DNA of 64,000 bases, taken from contig NZ_JBEPSM010000001.1 of the NCBI RefSeq assembly GCF_040548815.1, forward strand, positions 434,001-498,000. The letters are read 5' to 3'. Source of the stretch: Kaistia defluvii. Lineage in GTDB: Bacteria; Pseudomonadota; Alphaproteobacteria; Rhizobiales; Kaistiaceae. Made by a program: the position numbers and the translations under genes. The stretch's first letter is position 1. Every line of letters starts with the position of its first letter. Below, in pieces: positions 36,079 through 45,004 of the stretch. Under the pieces are notes generated by a model, which was not told where the DNA came from, searched no databases, and saw only the letters and a list, made by a program, of their open reading frames with translations.

Positions 36079-38523
36079 ATGTTTCTGCGACTAATCGGCT
36101 ATTTATTCGGGATTGGCGCCGTGTTTTTCTTGGCAGTTGCTGCAGGTGTGGCTTGGTATGTCTCCGGCTTGACGGGCGGATTGCCGTCGGTTGAGGTCCT
36201 GGCGAAATACGAGCCGCCGGTGATGACGCGAATCCACGCGTCCGATGGTCAGCTCGTCGGCGAATATGCCCGCGAGCGTCGCCTCTATCTGCCGATCCAG
36301 GCGATCCCGGATCGGGTCAAGGCTGCCTTCATCTCGGCGGAAGACAAGAACTTCTACCAGCACGCCGGTCTCGACTATTACGGCATCGCCCGCGCGGCCC
36401 TGCAGAACATCGCGGCGCTCTCGTCTGACAAGCGCATGATCGGCGCGTCGACGATCACCCAGCAGGTCGCCAAGAACTTCCTGCTCACCAACGAGCGCTC
36501 GCTGGACCGCAAGATCAAGGAAGCGATCCTGTCGCTCCGCATCGAGCAGGCGAACTCGAAGGACAAGATCCTCGAGCTCTACCTGAACGAGATTTTCCTC
36601 GGCCTTGGTTCCTATGGCGTCGCCGCCGCGTCCTTGTCCTATTTCGACAAGTCCGTGCACGAGCTGACCCTGTCGGAAGCTGCCTATCTGGCGGCGCTGC
36701 CCAAGGGCCCGAACAACTACAATCCCTTCCGCTATGCCGACCGCGCCATCGAGCGCCGCAACTGGGTCATCGACCGCATGGTCGAGAACGGTTTCGCGAC
36801 CGCCGACGAAGGCGAGGCCGCCAAGGCGCAGCCGCTCGGCGTGAAGACCCGCGTCGCCAGCCCGCACATCTTCGCCGCCGACTATTATGTCGAGGAAGTG
36901 CGCCGCCAGCTGATGCAGATCTATGGCGAGAAGGCGCTCTATGACGGCGGTCTCTCGGTCCGCACTTCGCTCGACCCGGGCATGCAGGTCATGGCGCGCC
37001 AGGCGCTGATGAACGGCCTGGTCCAGTTCGACGAGCAGCATGGCTGGCGTGGACCCGTCAAGAACGTGCCGATCGAAGGCGATTGGGGCGTTGCCGTCGG
37101 CACTGTGCCGGCGCTTTCCGACATCATCGAATGGCGCCTCGCCATTGTCACTGCCGTCAACAAGGACGAGGCCGAGATCGGCCTTCAGCCGGGCCGCGAC
37201 GAGACCGGCAAGCTGCTGCCCGCCCGCGAAACCGGCGTCATCCCGTTCTCGGAGATGAAGTGGGCAAAGCCCGCCGGCAAGAAGCTGACCGGCGCCAGCG
37301 ACGCGCTCGAAGTCGGCGACGTCGTCTATGTCGAGCCGGCCGATGGCAAGCCGGGCTCGTTCCGCCTGCGCCAGGTGCCCAGCATCGCCGGCGCCATGGT
37401 GGTGATGGATCCCCATACCGGCCGCGTGCTGGCGATGGATGGCGGCTTCTCCTATGCGGAGAGCCAGTTCAACCGCGCCACCCAGGCGCTGCGCCAGCCG
37501 GGTTCCTCGTTCAAGCCGTTCGTCTATGCCGCCGCCCTCGACAATGGCTACACGCCGTCGTCGGTGGTCATGGATGCGCCGATCGAAGTCGACCCCGGCT
37601 ATGGCCAGCCGATCTGGCGCCCGGAAAACTACGCCCAGAAGTTCTACGGGCCGTCGACGCTCCGTACAGGCATCGAGCAGTCGCGTAACGTGATGACGGT
37701 CCGCCTGGCGCAGGACATGGGCATGCCGCTCGTGGCCGAATATGCCAAGCGCTTCGGCGTCTATGACAAGCTCGGGCCCTTCCTGCCCAACGCGCTAGGC
37801 GCGTCGGAGACGACGGTGCTGCGCATGGTCTCCGGTTATTCGGTGTTCGCCAATGGCGGCCGCCAGGTGAAGCCGACGCTGATCGACCGTATCCAGGATC
37901 GCTTCGGCAAGACCATCTTCAAGCATGAAGAGCGCATCTGCGAAGGCTGTGATGCCGAGCAGTGGTCGCATCAGGACGAGCCGGTCATCGAGGACAATCG
38001 CGAGCAGGTGCTCGATCCGATGACCGCCTACCAGATCACCTCGATGCTGGAAGGCGTCGTGCAGCGCGGCACCGCGACGGTGCTGAAGAGCGTCGGCAAG
38101 CCGCTCGCCGGCAAGACGGGCACATCGAACGACTACAAGGACGCCTGGTTCATCGGCTATTCGCCGGATCTCGTGGTCGGCGTCTTCATCGGCTACGACA
38201 ATCCGAAGCCGATGGGACGCGGCATGACGGGCGGCGAAATCGCGGCTCCGATCGCCGGCGATTTCTTCAAGCTGGCGCTGGCCGACAAGGCTGCCATCCC
38301 GTTCCGCGTGCCGCCGGGTCTCACCCTGATCCCGATCGACCGCAAGACCGGTATGCGCTCCACCGCCGGCGGCGCGGGCACGATCCTCGAAGCCTTCAAG
38401 CCGGGCACGGGTCCGCCGGATACCTATTCGATCATCGGCCAGACCGATGCGAACGGTCAGCCGCTGACCGTGACGCCGGAAGCCGACCGGGCCGTCATAT
38501 CGGGCACGGGTGGCCTCTACTGA
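36079..38523 (+). CDS. mrcA: Penicillin-binding protein 1A
   Basis: An 814-residue bifunctional peptidoglycan synthase. One N-terminal membrane helix (about 3-30) anchors the periplasmic body. The GT51 glycosyltransferase domain (about 55-230) has SAEDKNFYQHAGLDYYGIARA and GASTITQQVAKNFLLT. The transpeptidase domain has the active-site SxxK in PGSSFKPF (about residue 476), SRN (about 534) and KTGTS (about 679). Full length and intact. Start ATG 36079. Followed by a terminator. Confidence 0.96.
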   Translation: MFLRLIGYLFGIGAVFFLAVAAGVAWYVSGLTGGLPSVEVLAKYEPPVMTRIHASDGQLVGEYARERRLYLPIQAIPDRVKAAFISAEDKNFYQHAGLDYYGIARAALQNIAALSSDKRMIGASTITQQVAKNFLLTNERSLDRKIKEAILSLRIEQANSKDKILELYLNEIFLGLGSYGVAAASLSYFDKSVHELTLSEAAYLAALPKGPNNYNPFRYADRAIERRNWVIDRMVENGFATADEGEAAKAQPLGVKTRVASPHIFAADYYVEEVRRQLMQIYGEKALYDGGLSVRTSLDPGMQVMARQALMNGLVQFDEQHGWRGPVKNVPIEGDWGVAVGTVPALSDIIEWRLAIVTAVNKDEAEIGLQPGRDETGKLLPARETGVIPFSEMKWAKPAGKKLTGASDALEVGDVVYVEPADGKPGSFRLRQVPSIAGAMVVMDPHTGRVLAMDGGFSYAESQFNRATQALRQPGSSFKPFVYAAALDNGYTPSSVVMDAPIEVDPGYGQPIWRPENYAQKFYGPSTLRTGIEQSRNVMTVRLAQDMGMPLVAEYAKRFGVYDKLGPFLPNALGASETTVLRMVSGYSVFANGGRQVKPTLIDRIQDRFGKTIFKHEERICEGCDAEQWSHQDEPVIEDNREQVLDPMTAYQITSMLEGVVQRGTATVLKSVGKPLAGKTGTSNDYKDAWFIGYSPDLVVGVFIGYDNPKPMGRGMTGGEIAAPIAGDFFKLALADKAAIPFRVPPGLTLIPIDRKTGMRSTAGGAGTILEAFKPGTGPPDTYSIIGQTDANGQPLTVTPEADRAVISGTGGLY

Positions 38524-38530
38524 CCAAGCA

Positions 38531-38562
38531 GGCCGCGGGCTCCAATCCGCGGCCTCTTCTTT
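38531..38562 (+). terminator. Intrinsic terminator after PBP1A
   Basis: An eight-bp perfect stem (GGCCGCGG with CCGCGGCC), an eight-base loop, then the T-rich run TCTTCTTT, eight bases after the PBP1A stop. Confidence 0.8.
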
Positions 38563-38580
38563 GGTGCTGTTTCCTTGACG

Positions 38581-39099
38581 ATGACGAGCGATATCCCGAC
38601 CAAGACGGGAACCTGGCGGCCGATGCGGCCGGACGATCTGCCCGCGGTTGCCGTGATCGCAGACCGGGTTCACGCGGCCTATCCCGAAGACCCCGAAATC
38701 TTCGCCGAGCGCCTGCGCCTCTGGCCCAGCGGATGCTGGGTCTATGAGAGCAACGGCGAACTCATCGCCTATGTGCTGAGCCATCCGGCGCAGGCCTTCG
38801 CCCCGCCACCGCTCAACTCGCTGCTCGGCGCGCTGCCGGAGCCGCCCACGACCTATTACATCCACGACCTCGCCCTGTTGCCCGAGACGCGCGGGCAGGG
38901 CGCCGGCTCGGCCATAGTCCGCATCCTGCTGGATGGCGCGCGCCGGTCCGGCTGTCCCGACGTCTCGTTGGTCGCGGTCAACGACTCGGCCGGCTTCTGG
39001 GGCCGCCACGGCTTCCAGACGGTCTCCATCCCCGCCCTCGATGCCAAGCTGCGCAGCTATGACGACGACGCCCGCTTCATGGTCCGGCCGCTGGTGTAG
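38581..39099 (+). CDS. GNAT-family N-acetyltransferase
   Basis: A 172-residue acetyltransferase. The acetyl-CoA binding motif is visible as LALLPETRGQGAGSAIV (the Q/RxxGxG/A signature), and the C-terminal part AVNDSAGFWGRHGFQTV is the usual closing strand and helix. The substrate is unknown. A TTG two codons upstream is in frame, but ATG 38581 is the normal choice; no strong ribosome site is visible. Confidence 0.82.
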   Translation: MTSDIPTKTGTWRPMRPDDLPAVAVIADRVHAAYPEDPEIFAERLRLWPSGCWVYESNGELIAYVLSHPAQAFAPPPLNSLLGALPEPPTTYYIHDLALLPETRGQGAGSAIVRILLDGARRSGCPDVSLVAVNDSAGFWGRHGFQTVSIPALDAKLRSYDDDARFMVRPLV

Positions 39100-39190
39100 G
39101 TGGTCTGAGGGCAGGGCACTTCCTTCACCTCTCCCTCAGGGAGGCCTTCGCGCGTCATCGTTTGAACGCGAGCGCTCGGTTTCGCCCGGC

Positions 39191-39303
39191 CGTCATCCCG
39201 GCGACGGCCGGGATCCATACACGCAGGCCGGGCTTAGAGGGGCTGGCACCTGGCCTTTCTCGGCCGGTGTTCATGGGCCCCGGCCTTCGCCGGGGCGACG
39301 AGG
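39191..39303. repeat. Interspersed palindromic repeat element, copy 1
   Basis: A palindrome-rich unit beginning CGTCATCCCGGCGACGGCCG and ending with a GGCCCCGGCCTTCGCCGGGG hairpin. It shares the CGTCATCC start and internal GGATCC box with the element at 55892-55993. Such units are typical non-coding REP/BIME-like repeats of rhizobial genomes. It occupies most of the 350-base gap between the GNAT and EamA genes, where I see no gene. Confidence 0.65.
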
Positions 39304-39451
39304 GTGCTCTGTGCCGGAGTGCGCATGGCGATCTTCAGGCTGGATCTTCTCCGGGAGAGGAGAGGGCACCCGTCCCTTCTCGAAGAGCCCCCTGCATTGC
39401 GCCGCGCGCGCCCTTCTGCGACGCTCCGGCGTCTGCGGGAGCCAAGGCAAG

Positions 39452-39889
39452 ATGCGGGACATGCTGTCGTCGTGGGTGTTCTGGGCGCTGCTCTCGGCGG
39501 CCTTCGCTGCGCTCACCGCCATCTTCGCCAAGATCGGCATCAGCAACGTCCATTCCGACTTTGCCACCTTCATCCGCACGATCGTCATCCTGGTAACCAT
39601 CGCCTTCATCCTGACGCTGACCGGGCAATGGCAGCCCTTCGGGTCCGTCTCGCCGCGCAGCTATGGCTTCCTGGTTCTGTCCGGCTTCGCCACCGGGGCT
39701 TCCTGGCTTTGCTATTTCCGGGCGCTGAAGCTCGGCGATGCCGCCCGGGTCGCGCCGATCGACAAGCTCAGCGTCGTCCTGGTCGCTGTTTTCGGCGTGG
39801 TTTTCCTGAGCGAGAAGCTGTCCGGCCGGAATTGGCTCGGCGTTCTCCTGATCGCGTCCGGGGCGATCCTGGTGGCCATGCGCGGCTGA
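39452..39889 (+). CDS. Single-EamA-domain DMT-superfamily transporter
   Basis: A 145-residue membrane protein with five hydrophobic segments forming one EamA repeat (WALLSAAFAALTAIFAKIGI at the start, LSVVLVAVFGVVFLSEKLSGRNWLGVLLI at the end). The usual transporter has two such repeats in about 300 residues; this half-length form would have to dimerise. ATG 39452 follows AAGG; an ATG at 39461 is an alternative. Substrate unknown. Confidence 0.8.
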   Translation: MRDMLSSWVFWALLSAAFAALTAIFAKIGISNVHSDFATFIRTIVILVTIAFILTLTGQWQPFGSVSPRSYGFLVLSGFATGASWLCYFRALKLGDAARVAPIDKLSVVLVAVFGVVFLSEKLSGRNWLGVLLIASGAILVAMRG

Positions 39890-40202
39890 GGCCGTTCACC
39901 TAGGGCGTCGCGCTCTTGGGCGCTGCAGCGTTCCCTAGCCGCCTTAAAAACGCGTCGCGCGGCAAAACTGCGTCAAATTGAATTTCGTTGCGCCGAGGGA
40001 GCGAAAGAGCTTGACGCGGCCGGCGGAGTGGCGCACCTCACCCGGGTCAAGTCGGTTTCCGCTTCCGCGGCCGACCCCCATTGGAACCCCAGTTTCATGT
40101 CGAGCGACAGTAGCTGTCGAATACAGGCGCCGCCCACGGTCGCCGTGATCTGATCGCTCGATCGGCTCACGCGACCGGCTGGGTGGCCGATCGGAGTGAG
40201 TC
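39890..40202. other. mgtE upstream leader region
   Basis: A 313-base gap before mgtE. It contains a GTCGG...CCGAC stem-loop with an inner CCGC/GCGG stem around 40050-40075 and an 18-codon ATG frame at 40098-40154 (MSSDSSCRIQAPPTVAVI) with no good ribosome site. I could not match it to the M-box magnesium riboswitch. Confidence 0.35.
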
Positions 40203-41570
40203 ATGGAAGATATCGTCCGCGAAGACGAGGCCACCGTGCGTTCGCGCGCTTTGGATCTCGAAGGCGAGCACGTTGCAGATCTCGTCGAACGTCTCAATCA
40301 ACATGAAGCCGAAGCCAATCCGGCGCTTCTGGCAGGCGTTTCCGACGAAAGGCTGATCGAGGTTCTCGATCAGCCGGAGTTCGAAGCCGCGGTCGAGCTG
40401 ATGTCGAGCCTGCCGAGCGAGCGCGCGGTCCGGGTTCTGGCCGGCATGTCGGCGGACCGGGCGACCGACCTGCTGGCGGAAATCGACGAGCCGACGCGCT
40501 CGCAGCTGATCGCCAAGCTCGATCCCGAAACCCGCAATGCCGTCGCCCGGCTCGCCGCCTATCCGGAAGGCAGCGCCGGCTCGATCATGACCACCGAAGT
40601 GGTGAGTGTCCCCGCCAACTGGACCGTTGGCCAGACGCTGCAGCACATTCGCGTCGTCGAGAAGAGCCGCGAGACGATCTATACGATCTGCGTGCTCGAC
40701 CCGGTCACGCATGCGCTCGTGCAGACCGTGACGCTGCGCCGCCTGATCGCGGCCGACCTCAATGCCCCGGTCCTGTCCGCCGCCCGCCATCGCCGTCCGA
40801 TCACCGTCACGCCCCGCACCGACCGCGAGGAAGTGGCGCGCCTGTTCTCGAAATACGATCAGATCGCCGTGCCGGTCGTCGACGAACGGTTCCATGTCGT
40901 GGGGATCGTCACCGTCGACGACATCATCGACACGATCTTCGAGGAGAGCACGGAAGACGTCCAGAAGTTCGGCGGCATGGAGGCGCTCGATCAGCCCTAC
41001 ATGGACATCGGCTTCCTCAAGATGATGCACAAGCGGGCCGGCTGGCTCTGCGCGCTGTTCATTGGCGAGATGCTGACGGCGACCGCCATGCAGCATTTCG
41101 AGCATGAGCTGGAGCGGGCGATTGTGCTGACCCTGTTCATCCCGCTGATCATGAGCTCCGGCGGCAATTCCGGCTCGCAGGCGACCTCGCTGATCATCCG
41201 CGCTCTGGCGCTGGGCGAGGTCAAGCTTCGGGATTGGTGGCGGGTCGCCCTGCGCGAATTGCCCAGCGGCCTGACGCTGGGCGCCATTCTCGGCACGCTC
41301 GGCGTCATCCGCATCAGCGCCTGGCAGGTGCTGGGCCTCTATGATTACGGTCCGCACTGGATGCTGATCGCGGCCACTGTCGGCACCGGCCTGTTGGGGA
41401 TCGTCACCTTCGGATCGATGGCGGGCTCCATGCTGCCCTTTATCATGCAGCGGCTCGGCTTCGACCCGGCCAGCGCCTCGGCGCCCTTCGTCGCGACGCT
41501 CGTCGATGTCACCGGCCTGGTGATCTATTTCAGCGTGGCGATGGTGATCCTGAGCGGCACGCTGCTTTAG
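40203..41570 (+). CDS. mgtE: Magnesium transporter MgtE
   Basis: A 455-residue inner-membrane magnesium channel. Domain order: N-terminal superhelical domain (about 20-135, LLAGVSDERLIEVLDQPEFEAAVELMSSLPSERAVRVLAGM), two CBS domains (about 140-270, AGSIMTTEVVSVPANWTVGQTL; PVVDERFHVVGIVTVDDIID), then five membrane helices with the selectivity region PLIMSSGGNSGSQA. The cytoplasmic domains close the pore when magnesium is plentiful. ATG 40203 follows GGAGTGAG. Confidence 0.95.
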   Translation: MEDIVREDEATVRSRALDLEGEHVADLVERLNQHEAEANPALLAGVSDERLIEVLDQPEFEAAVELMSSLPSERAVRVLAGMSADRATDLLAEIDEPTRSQLIAKLDPETRNAVARLAAYPEGSAGSIMTTEVVSVPANWTVGQTLQHIRVVEKSRETIYTICVLDPVTHALVQTVTLRRLIAADLNAPVLSAARHRRPITVTPRTDREEVARLFSKYDQIAVPVVDERFHVVGIVTVDDIIDTIFEESTEDVQKFGGMEALDQPYMDIGFLKMMHKRAGWLCALFIGEMLTATAMQHFEHELERAIVLTLFIPLIMSSGGNSGSQATSLIIRALALGEVKLRDWWRVALRELPSGLTLGAILGTLGVIRISAWQVLGLYDYGPHWMLIAATVGTGLLGIVTFGSMAGSMLPFIMQRLGFDPASASAPFVATLVDVTGLVIYFSVAMVILSGTLL

Positions 41571-41583
41571 CAAACGGTCAGAG

Positions 41584-41704
41584 TGCGTCCCTCGAGGCCC
41601 GAGCTTCGCTCGGGCACCTCAGGATGTTGAGGACTGCTTCCCGAGGGAGTCCTGGACCTCGACAGGCTGAGGTGCCGGCCAAAGGCCGGCCTCGAAGCAC
41701 GCAC
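41584..41704. repeat. Intergenic palindromic repeat with inverted halves
   Basis: Two hairpin-bearing halves face each other: CTCGAGGCCCGAGCTTCGCT..GGGCACCTCAGG on the left and GGCTGAGGTGCCGGCC AAA GGCCGGCCTCGAAG on the right. The outer motifs are inverted copies, so the RNA or DNA can fold into one large cruciform. It fills the convergent gap between mgtE and the DUF4893 gene and may act as a terminator for both. Different from the CGTCATCC-type element. Confidence 0.6.
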
Positions 41705-41719
41705 ATAGCCCAGTCTGGA

Positions 41720-42331
41720 CTACCGCTTCTGCAATTCGATGATGTCGAACTTTGATTCGAATTTCGGCAGCGGCAGGTCGAGCCGGTAGCTCTTCGGCCC
41801 GGTCTTCAGGAAATAGCCGACCTGGTCGTCGTCGGCCTTGGCGCTATAGCGTCCGGGTTTCTCGCCGGCGATGAAGGAGACGCCGTAATAGAGCAGGCGG
41901 TTGGCGGAATCGTCGATGAAACGGCCGGTCAGGCGCTGCGATCCGCTGGTCTTGGTCAGCCGGTAGCCGAGGTCGTCCTCGTCGATCTTGCAGTTGAACC
42001 AGCCATAGACGGTGAGCGGCAGGCTGCCGCCCAGCTTGATCGTACGGCAGCGATAGTCGCCGCGGATATCGACGCCGAGGATCGGCTGGGGCTTCCCGGC
42101 CAGCAGCGCGTCGAGCGTCGCCACATCCGCCTTGTCGCCCTTGGCTCGCGCCTCGGCTATGGCCGATTTCTGCGTCGCCTCGTAGCGGGCGATCCGCTCC
42201 TTGTCGGTCTTGGTCAGGGTCCGCGCCGCCATGGTGCCATCGGCGAGGGCGCTGCCTGGCACGAGGATCAGCAGCAGGGTCGCCATCTGGCGGAAGCGGC
42301 GGGTGAACAAAGCCTTGGGAAGCGGCGTCAT
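41720..42331 (-). CDS. Exported DUF4893-domain protein
   Basis: A 203-residue secreted protein. Signal peptide: RQMATLLLILVPGSALAD. The mature part contains DYRCRTIKLGGSLPLTVYGWFNCKI and KTSGSQRLTGRF, the pattern I associate with DUF4893, including two Cys that could form a disulfide. Function unknown. ATG 42331 follows GGGAGATCCC; the longer frame to 42394 is unsupported. Confidence 0.75.
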   Translation of the reverse strand: MTPLPKALFTRRFRQMATLLLILVPGSALADGTMAARTLTKTDKERIARYEATQKSAIAEARAKGDKADVATLDALLAGKPQPILGVDIRGDYRCRTIKLGGSLPLTVYGWFNCKIDEDDLGYRLTKTSGSQRLTGRFIDDSANRLLYYGVSFIAGEKPGRYSAKADDDQVGYFLKTGPKSYRLDLPLPKFESKFDIIELQKR

Positions 42332-42437
42332 CGGGATCTCCCTGGTTGGTCGGCTTGGTTTACATGGGATAGGGGCATCACTATGTTGCCCCACCCGGCG
42401 GGGTAACCCGCCCGAACGAGAAATGGACGTCTATCCA

Positions 42438-43566
42438 ATGCGAGCCGAGATCGAAACGATCATCGACGAGATCAAGCAGGGCATCACCCTGCTGAGGAGG
42501 CATCTTTGACTGGGATCGTGCCCAGAGACGCCTGCTCGAACTGAACGCTCTCTCCGAGACGCAGAACTTCTGGGATGATCCCCAGAAGGCGCAGAAGCTG
42601 ATGCGCGAACGCCAGGGCCACGAGGACGGCATCAACGCCGTTCTGACCAGCGAGCGCGAGCTTCAGGACAATATCGAGCTGATCGAGATGGGCGAGGCCG
42701 AGGGGGATCCCTCGATCGTCGCCGAGGCCGAGGCTGCGATTTTCGCGCTCAAGGGCGATATCCGCAAGCGTCAGGTCAATTCGATGCTTTCCGGCGAGGC
42801 CGACGGCAACGACACCTATGTCGAAGTGCATGCCGGCGCCGGCGGCACGGAGAGCCAGGACTGGGCCAACATCCTGCTGCGCATGTATACGCGCTGGGCG
42901 GAGAAGAGCGGCCGCAAGGTCGAGCTGCTGGAAGTCCATGACGGCGAAGAGGCGGGCATCAAGTCGGCCACTATTCTCGTCAAGGGCGAGCAGTCCTATG
43001 GCTGGCTGAAGACCGAATCGGGCGTGCACCGCCTGGTCCGCATCTCGCCCTATGACAGCGCCGCGCGCCGCCACACCTCGTTCGCCTCGATCTGGGTCTA
43101 TCCGGTCGTCGATGATTCGATCGAGATCGAGATCAACGAGAGCGACTGCCGCATCGATACCTATCGCGCGCAGGGCGCCGGCGGCCAGCACATCAATACG
43201 ACCGACTCGGCCGTGCGCATCACGCACATTCCGTCCGGCATCGTCGTGCAGTGCCAGAACGAGCGCTCGCAGCACAAGAACCGGGCCGCTGCCTGGGACA
43301 TGCTGCGCTCGCGCCTATACGAGGCCGAGCTGGAGCGCCGCGAGGCCGCCGCCATGGCGACGGAATCGACCAAGAAGGACATCGGCTGGGGTCACCAGAT
43401 CCGGTCCTACGTCATGCAGCCCTACCAGCTGGTCAAGGATCTGCGCACGGGCGTGGAATCGACCAGCCCGCAGGACGTGCTGAACGGCGATCTGAACGAC
43501 TTCATGGAAGCAGCCCTGGCCCAGCGCCTCGGCGGCAACGAAGTCGACGTCCAGGATCTCGACTGA
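42438..43566 (+). CDS. prfB: Peptide chain release factor 2 with programmed +1 frameshift
   Basis: RF2 recognises UAA/UGA stop codons. Translation from ATG 42438 ([23 protein letters not shown]) meets an in-frame TGA at 42507-42509; the slippery CTT TGA C site is preceded by a Shine-Dalgarno-like GAGGAGG, the autoregulatory +1 frameshift signal of prfB. After the shift the frame (from 42508) reads DWDRAQRR and continues to 43566, giving about 375 residues. The GGQ motif in [15 protein letters not shown] (near residue 247) is intact. An in-frame ATG at 42423 is an alternative start. Not a broken gene. Confidence 0.96.
42496..42510 (+). promoter_or_regulatory. prfB +1 programmed frameshift site
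   Basis: The sequence AGGAGGCATCTTTGAC places a Shine-Dalgarno-like AGGAGG a few bases before CTT-TGA-C. Low RF2 lets the ribosome slip from CTT into the +1 frame, so RF2 controls its own synthesis. Confidence 0.93.
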
Positions 43567-43602
43567 CGAGACTTACGGCTCGCGGCTTTCGCGGCCGGAG
43601 CG

Positions 43603-43631
43603 AACGGGCGGAGCTTGGCTCCGCCCGTTTT
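43603..43631 (+). terminator. Intrinsic terminator after prfB
   Basis: A perfect 12-bp stem (43603-43614 with 43618-43629) and TTG loop, followed by T residues. It separates prfB from the convergent methyltransferase gene. Confidence 0.88.
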
Positions 43632-43641
43632 GATTCCAGCC

Positions 43642-44238
43642 TCATCCAGCGCGGATGGCGGTGACGTAGAGCCATTCCGTCGGCTTGTTGTCGTATCCGC
43701 CGCCGATACCGGCCTCGATGGCCGGATCCCAACCCAGCGTGCCGTAAACTTCGCGCAGCCAAGCTTCGGACGGGTAGTTGTAGTACCGGTCGAACCCATC
43801 ACGTCCCTCTGCGTCCCCAGCCTTGAAGCTTGCATGGAAGACCCCGCCCGGCTTCAGGGCGGCGTGGATGCGACCGAGGATGCCGGGTAATTCGGCTCTG
43901 GGCACATGCACCAGACAGGCATTGGCCCAGATGCCGTCGTAACTCCTGAGCTCGGCGATTTCGTGGAACAGCAGCGTGGAGACGGGGACGCCTAGCCGCC
44001 GCTCCGCCGCCCGCGCGATCTCCGGCGTGCCATCCGTGGGGCGGACGGCAAAACCTCTGGTCATCATGAACTCGCTGTCCTGCCCGGCGCCGCAGCCCAG
44101 TTCGAGCACCGCGCCGCCCGCAGGCAGGCTATCGAGGAAGCGCAGCAGCCGTCGCTCGCTCGCCTTCTGGCCCCGCATTGTGTAGGCGATCGCTTCGCGG
44201 GTGTAGAATTCGATCGTCCGATCGTCCTGGGCTGTCAT
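43642..44238 (-). CDS. SAM-dependent methyltransferase
   Basis: A 198-residue class I methyltransferase. The SAM-binding motif I is [21 protein letters not shown] (about 40-60); motif II region [14 protein letters not shown]; then [18 protein letters not shown]. Substrate unknown. ATG 44238 ([16 protein letters not shown]) is preferred over an upstream TTG at 44274. Related proteins often lie near tellurite or small-molecule resistance genes, but no such context is visible here. Confidence 0.83.
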   Translation of the reverse strand: MTAQDDRTIEFYTREAIAYTMRGQKASERRLLRFLDSLPAGGAVLELGCGAGQDSEFMMTRGFAVRPTDGTPEIARAAERRLGVPVSTLLFHEIAELRSYDGIWANACLVHVPRAELPGILGRIHAALKPGGVFHASFKAGDAEGRDGFDRYYNYPSEAWLREVYGTLGWDPAIEAGIGGGYDNKPTEWLYVTAIRAG

Positions 44239-44347
44239 TTTGGCATTGTGGGCTTGCGAAGGAATACTGATCAAGCGATCGCAGCGAGCGTCGGTCTGGG
44301 TGAGAACGCCGCACCAATAGTTAGCCCTGGCTGCCCCCCGGAAGAAA

Positions 44348-44902
44348 TCAGCCCTCGCCAGCGATCCACTCGGCCGCGCCGATCACCTTGGCGTAGCCAA
44401 AGGCCAGTGCGGCCATGTTGGCGGCATGGACCTGGGCGGCGGGTACCGTCGTGCCGTTGAATTCCAGCGCGCGCGTCGCACAGGCATCGTGGATGACGAC
44501 GGTCTTGTAGCCGAAGTCGGCGGCGGCGCGGCCGGTCGCGGCGATGCACATGTGGCTCATCGCACCGACGAGCACGACCTCGTCGATCCCGCGCTCGTTG
44601 AGAACCTGCTTCAACACCGTCTCGCGAAATGCGTTCGGAAAATGCTTGGTCACCACGGTTTCGTCGCCCTGCGGGCGGACGGCCGCGTGGATCTCGGCGC
44701 CCTCGGTGCCGGGGACGAAGAAGGGCGCTTCCGGCGACGTTGCCAGATGCTGGATGTGGATGACGGCATCGCCCCCTTGGCGGGCTGCGTCGATGACCTT
44801 CGCCGCCTGCGCAGCGGCGGCTTCGATGCCCTCCAACGACCATTTGCCATCCGGAAAATAGTCATTCTGCAGATCGACGACGACTATGGCGCGTTGGCTC
44901 AT
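44348..44902 (-). CDS. Isochorismatase-like cysteine hydrolase
   Basis: A 184-residue cysteine hydrolase. The triad is visible: Asp in VVVDLQNDYFPDG, Lys in VVTKHFPNAF and the nucleophilic Cys in VGAMSHMCIAATGRAAADFGY. The family includes nicotinamidases and isochorismatases; the SHMC-type motif is common to the unspecialised group, so the substrate is open. Divergent from a GlxA-type regulator, which most likely controls it. Confidence 0.87.
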   Translation of the reverse strand: MSQRAIVVVDLQNDYFPDGKWSLEGIEAAAAQAAKVIDAARQGGDAVIHIQHLATSPEAPFFVPGTEGAEIHAAVRPQGDETVVTKHFPNAFRETVLKQVLNERGIDEVVLVGAMSHMCIAATGRAAADFGYKTVVIHDACATRALEFNGTTVPAAQVHAANMAALAFGYAKVIGAAEWIAGEG

Positions 44903-44967
44903 GGCGGCTCTTCCCGATGGCTGGTTGTTCACAGCGCCACTATGGCAGCGTAGGGGGCAGCGCCATA

Positions 44968-44983
44968 TTGTCGATATCGACAA
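44968..44983. promoter_or_regulatory. Perfect 16-bp palindrome between the hydrolase and its regulator
   Basis: TTGTCGATATCGACAA is an exact palindrome in the 102-base divergent gap, 21 bases upstream of the regulator start and 65 from the hydrolase start. It is a strong operator candidate. AraC-type proteins more often use direct repeats, so the binding protein is an inference. Confidence 0.65.
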
Positions 44984-45004
44984 ATGGCAGGGTGATTTGG
45001 ACAT

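Noticed and set aside
42507..42509. Nonsense mutation in prfB.
   Set aside because: It is the normal RF2 autoregulatory stop within a programmed frameshift site, with the downstream frame intact.
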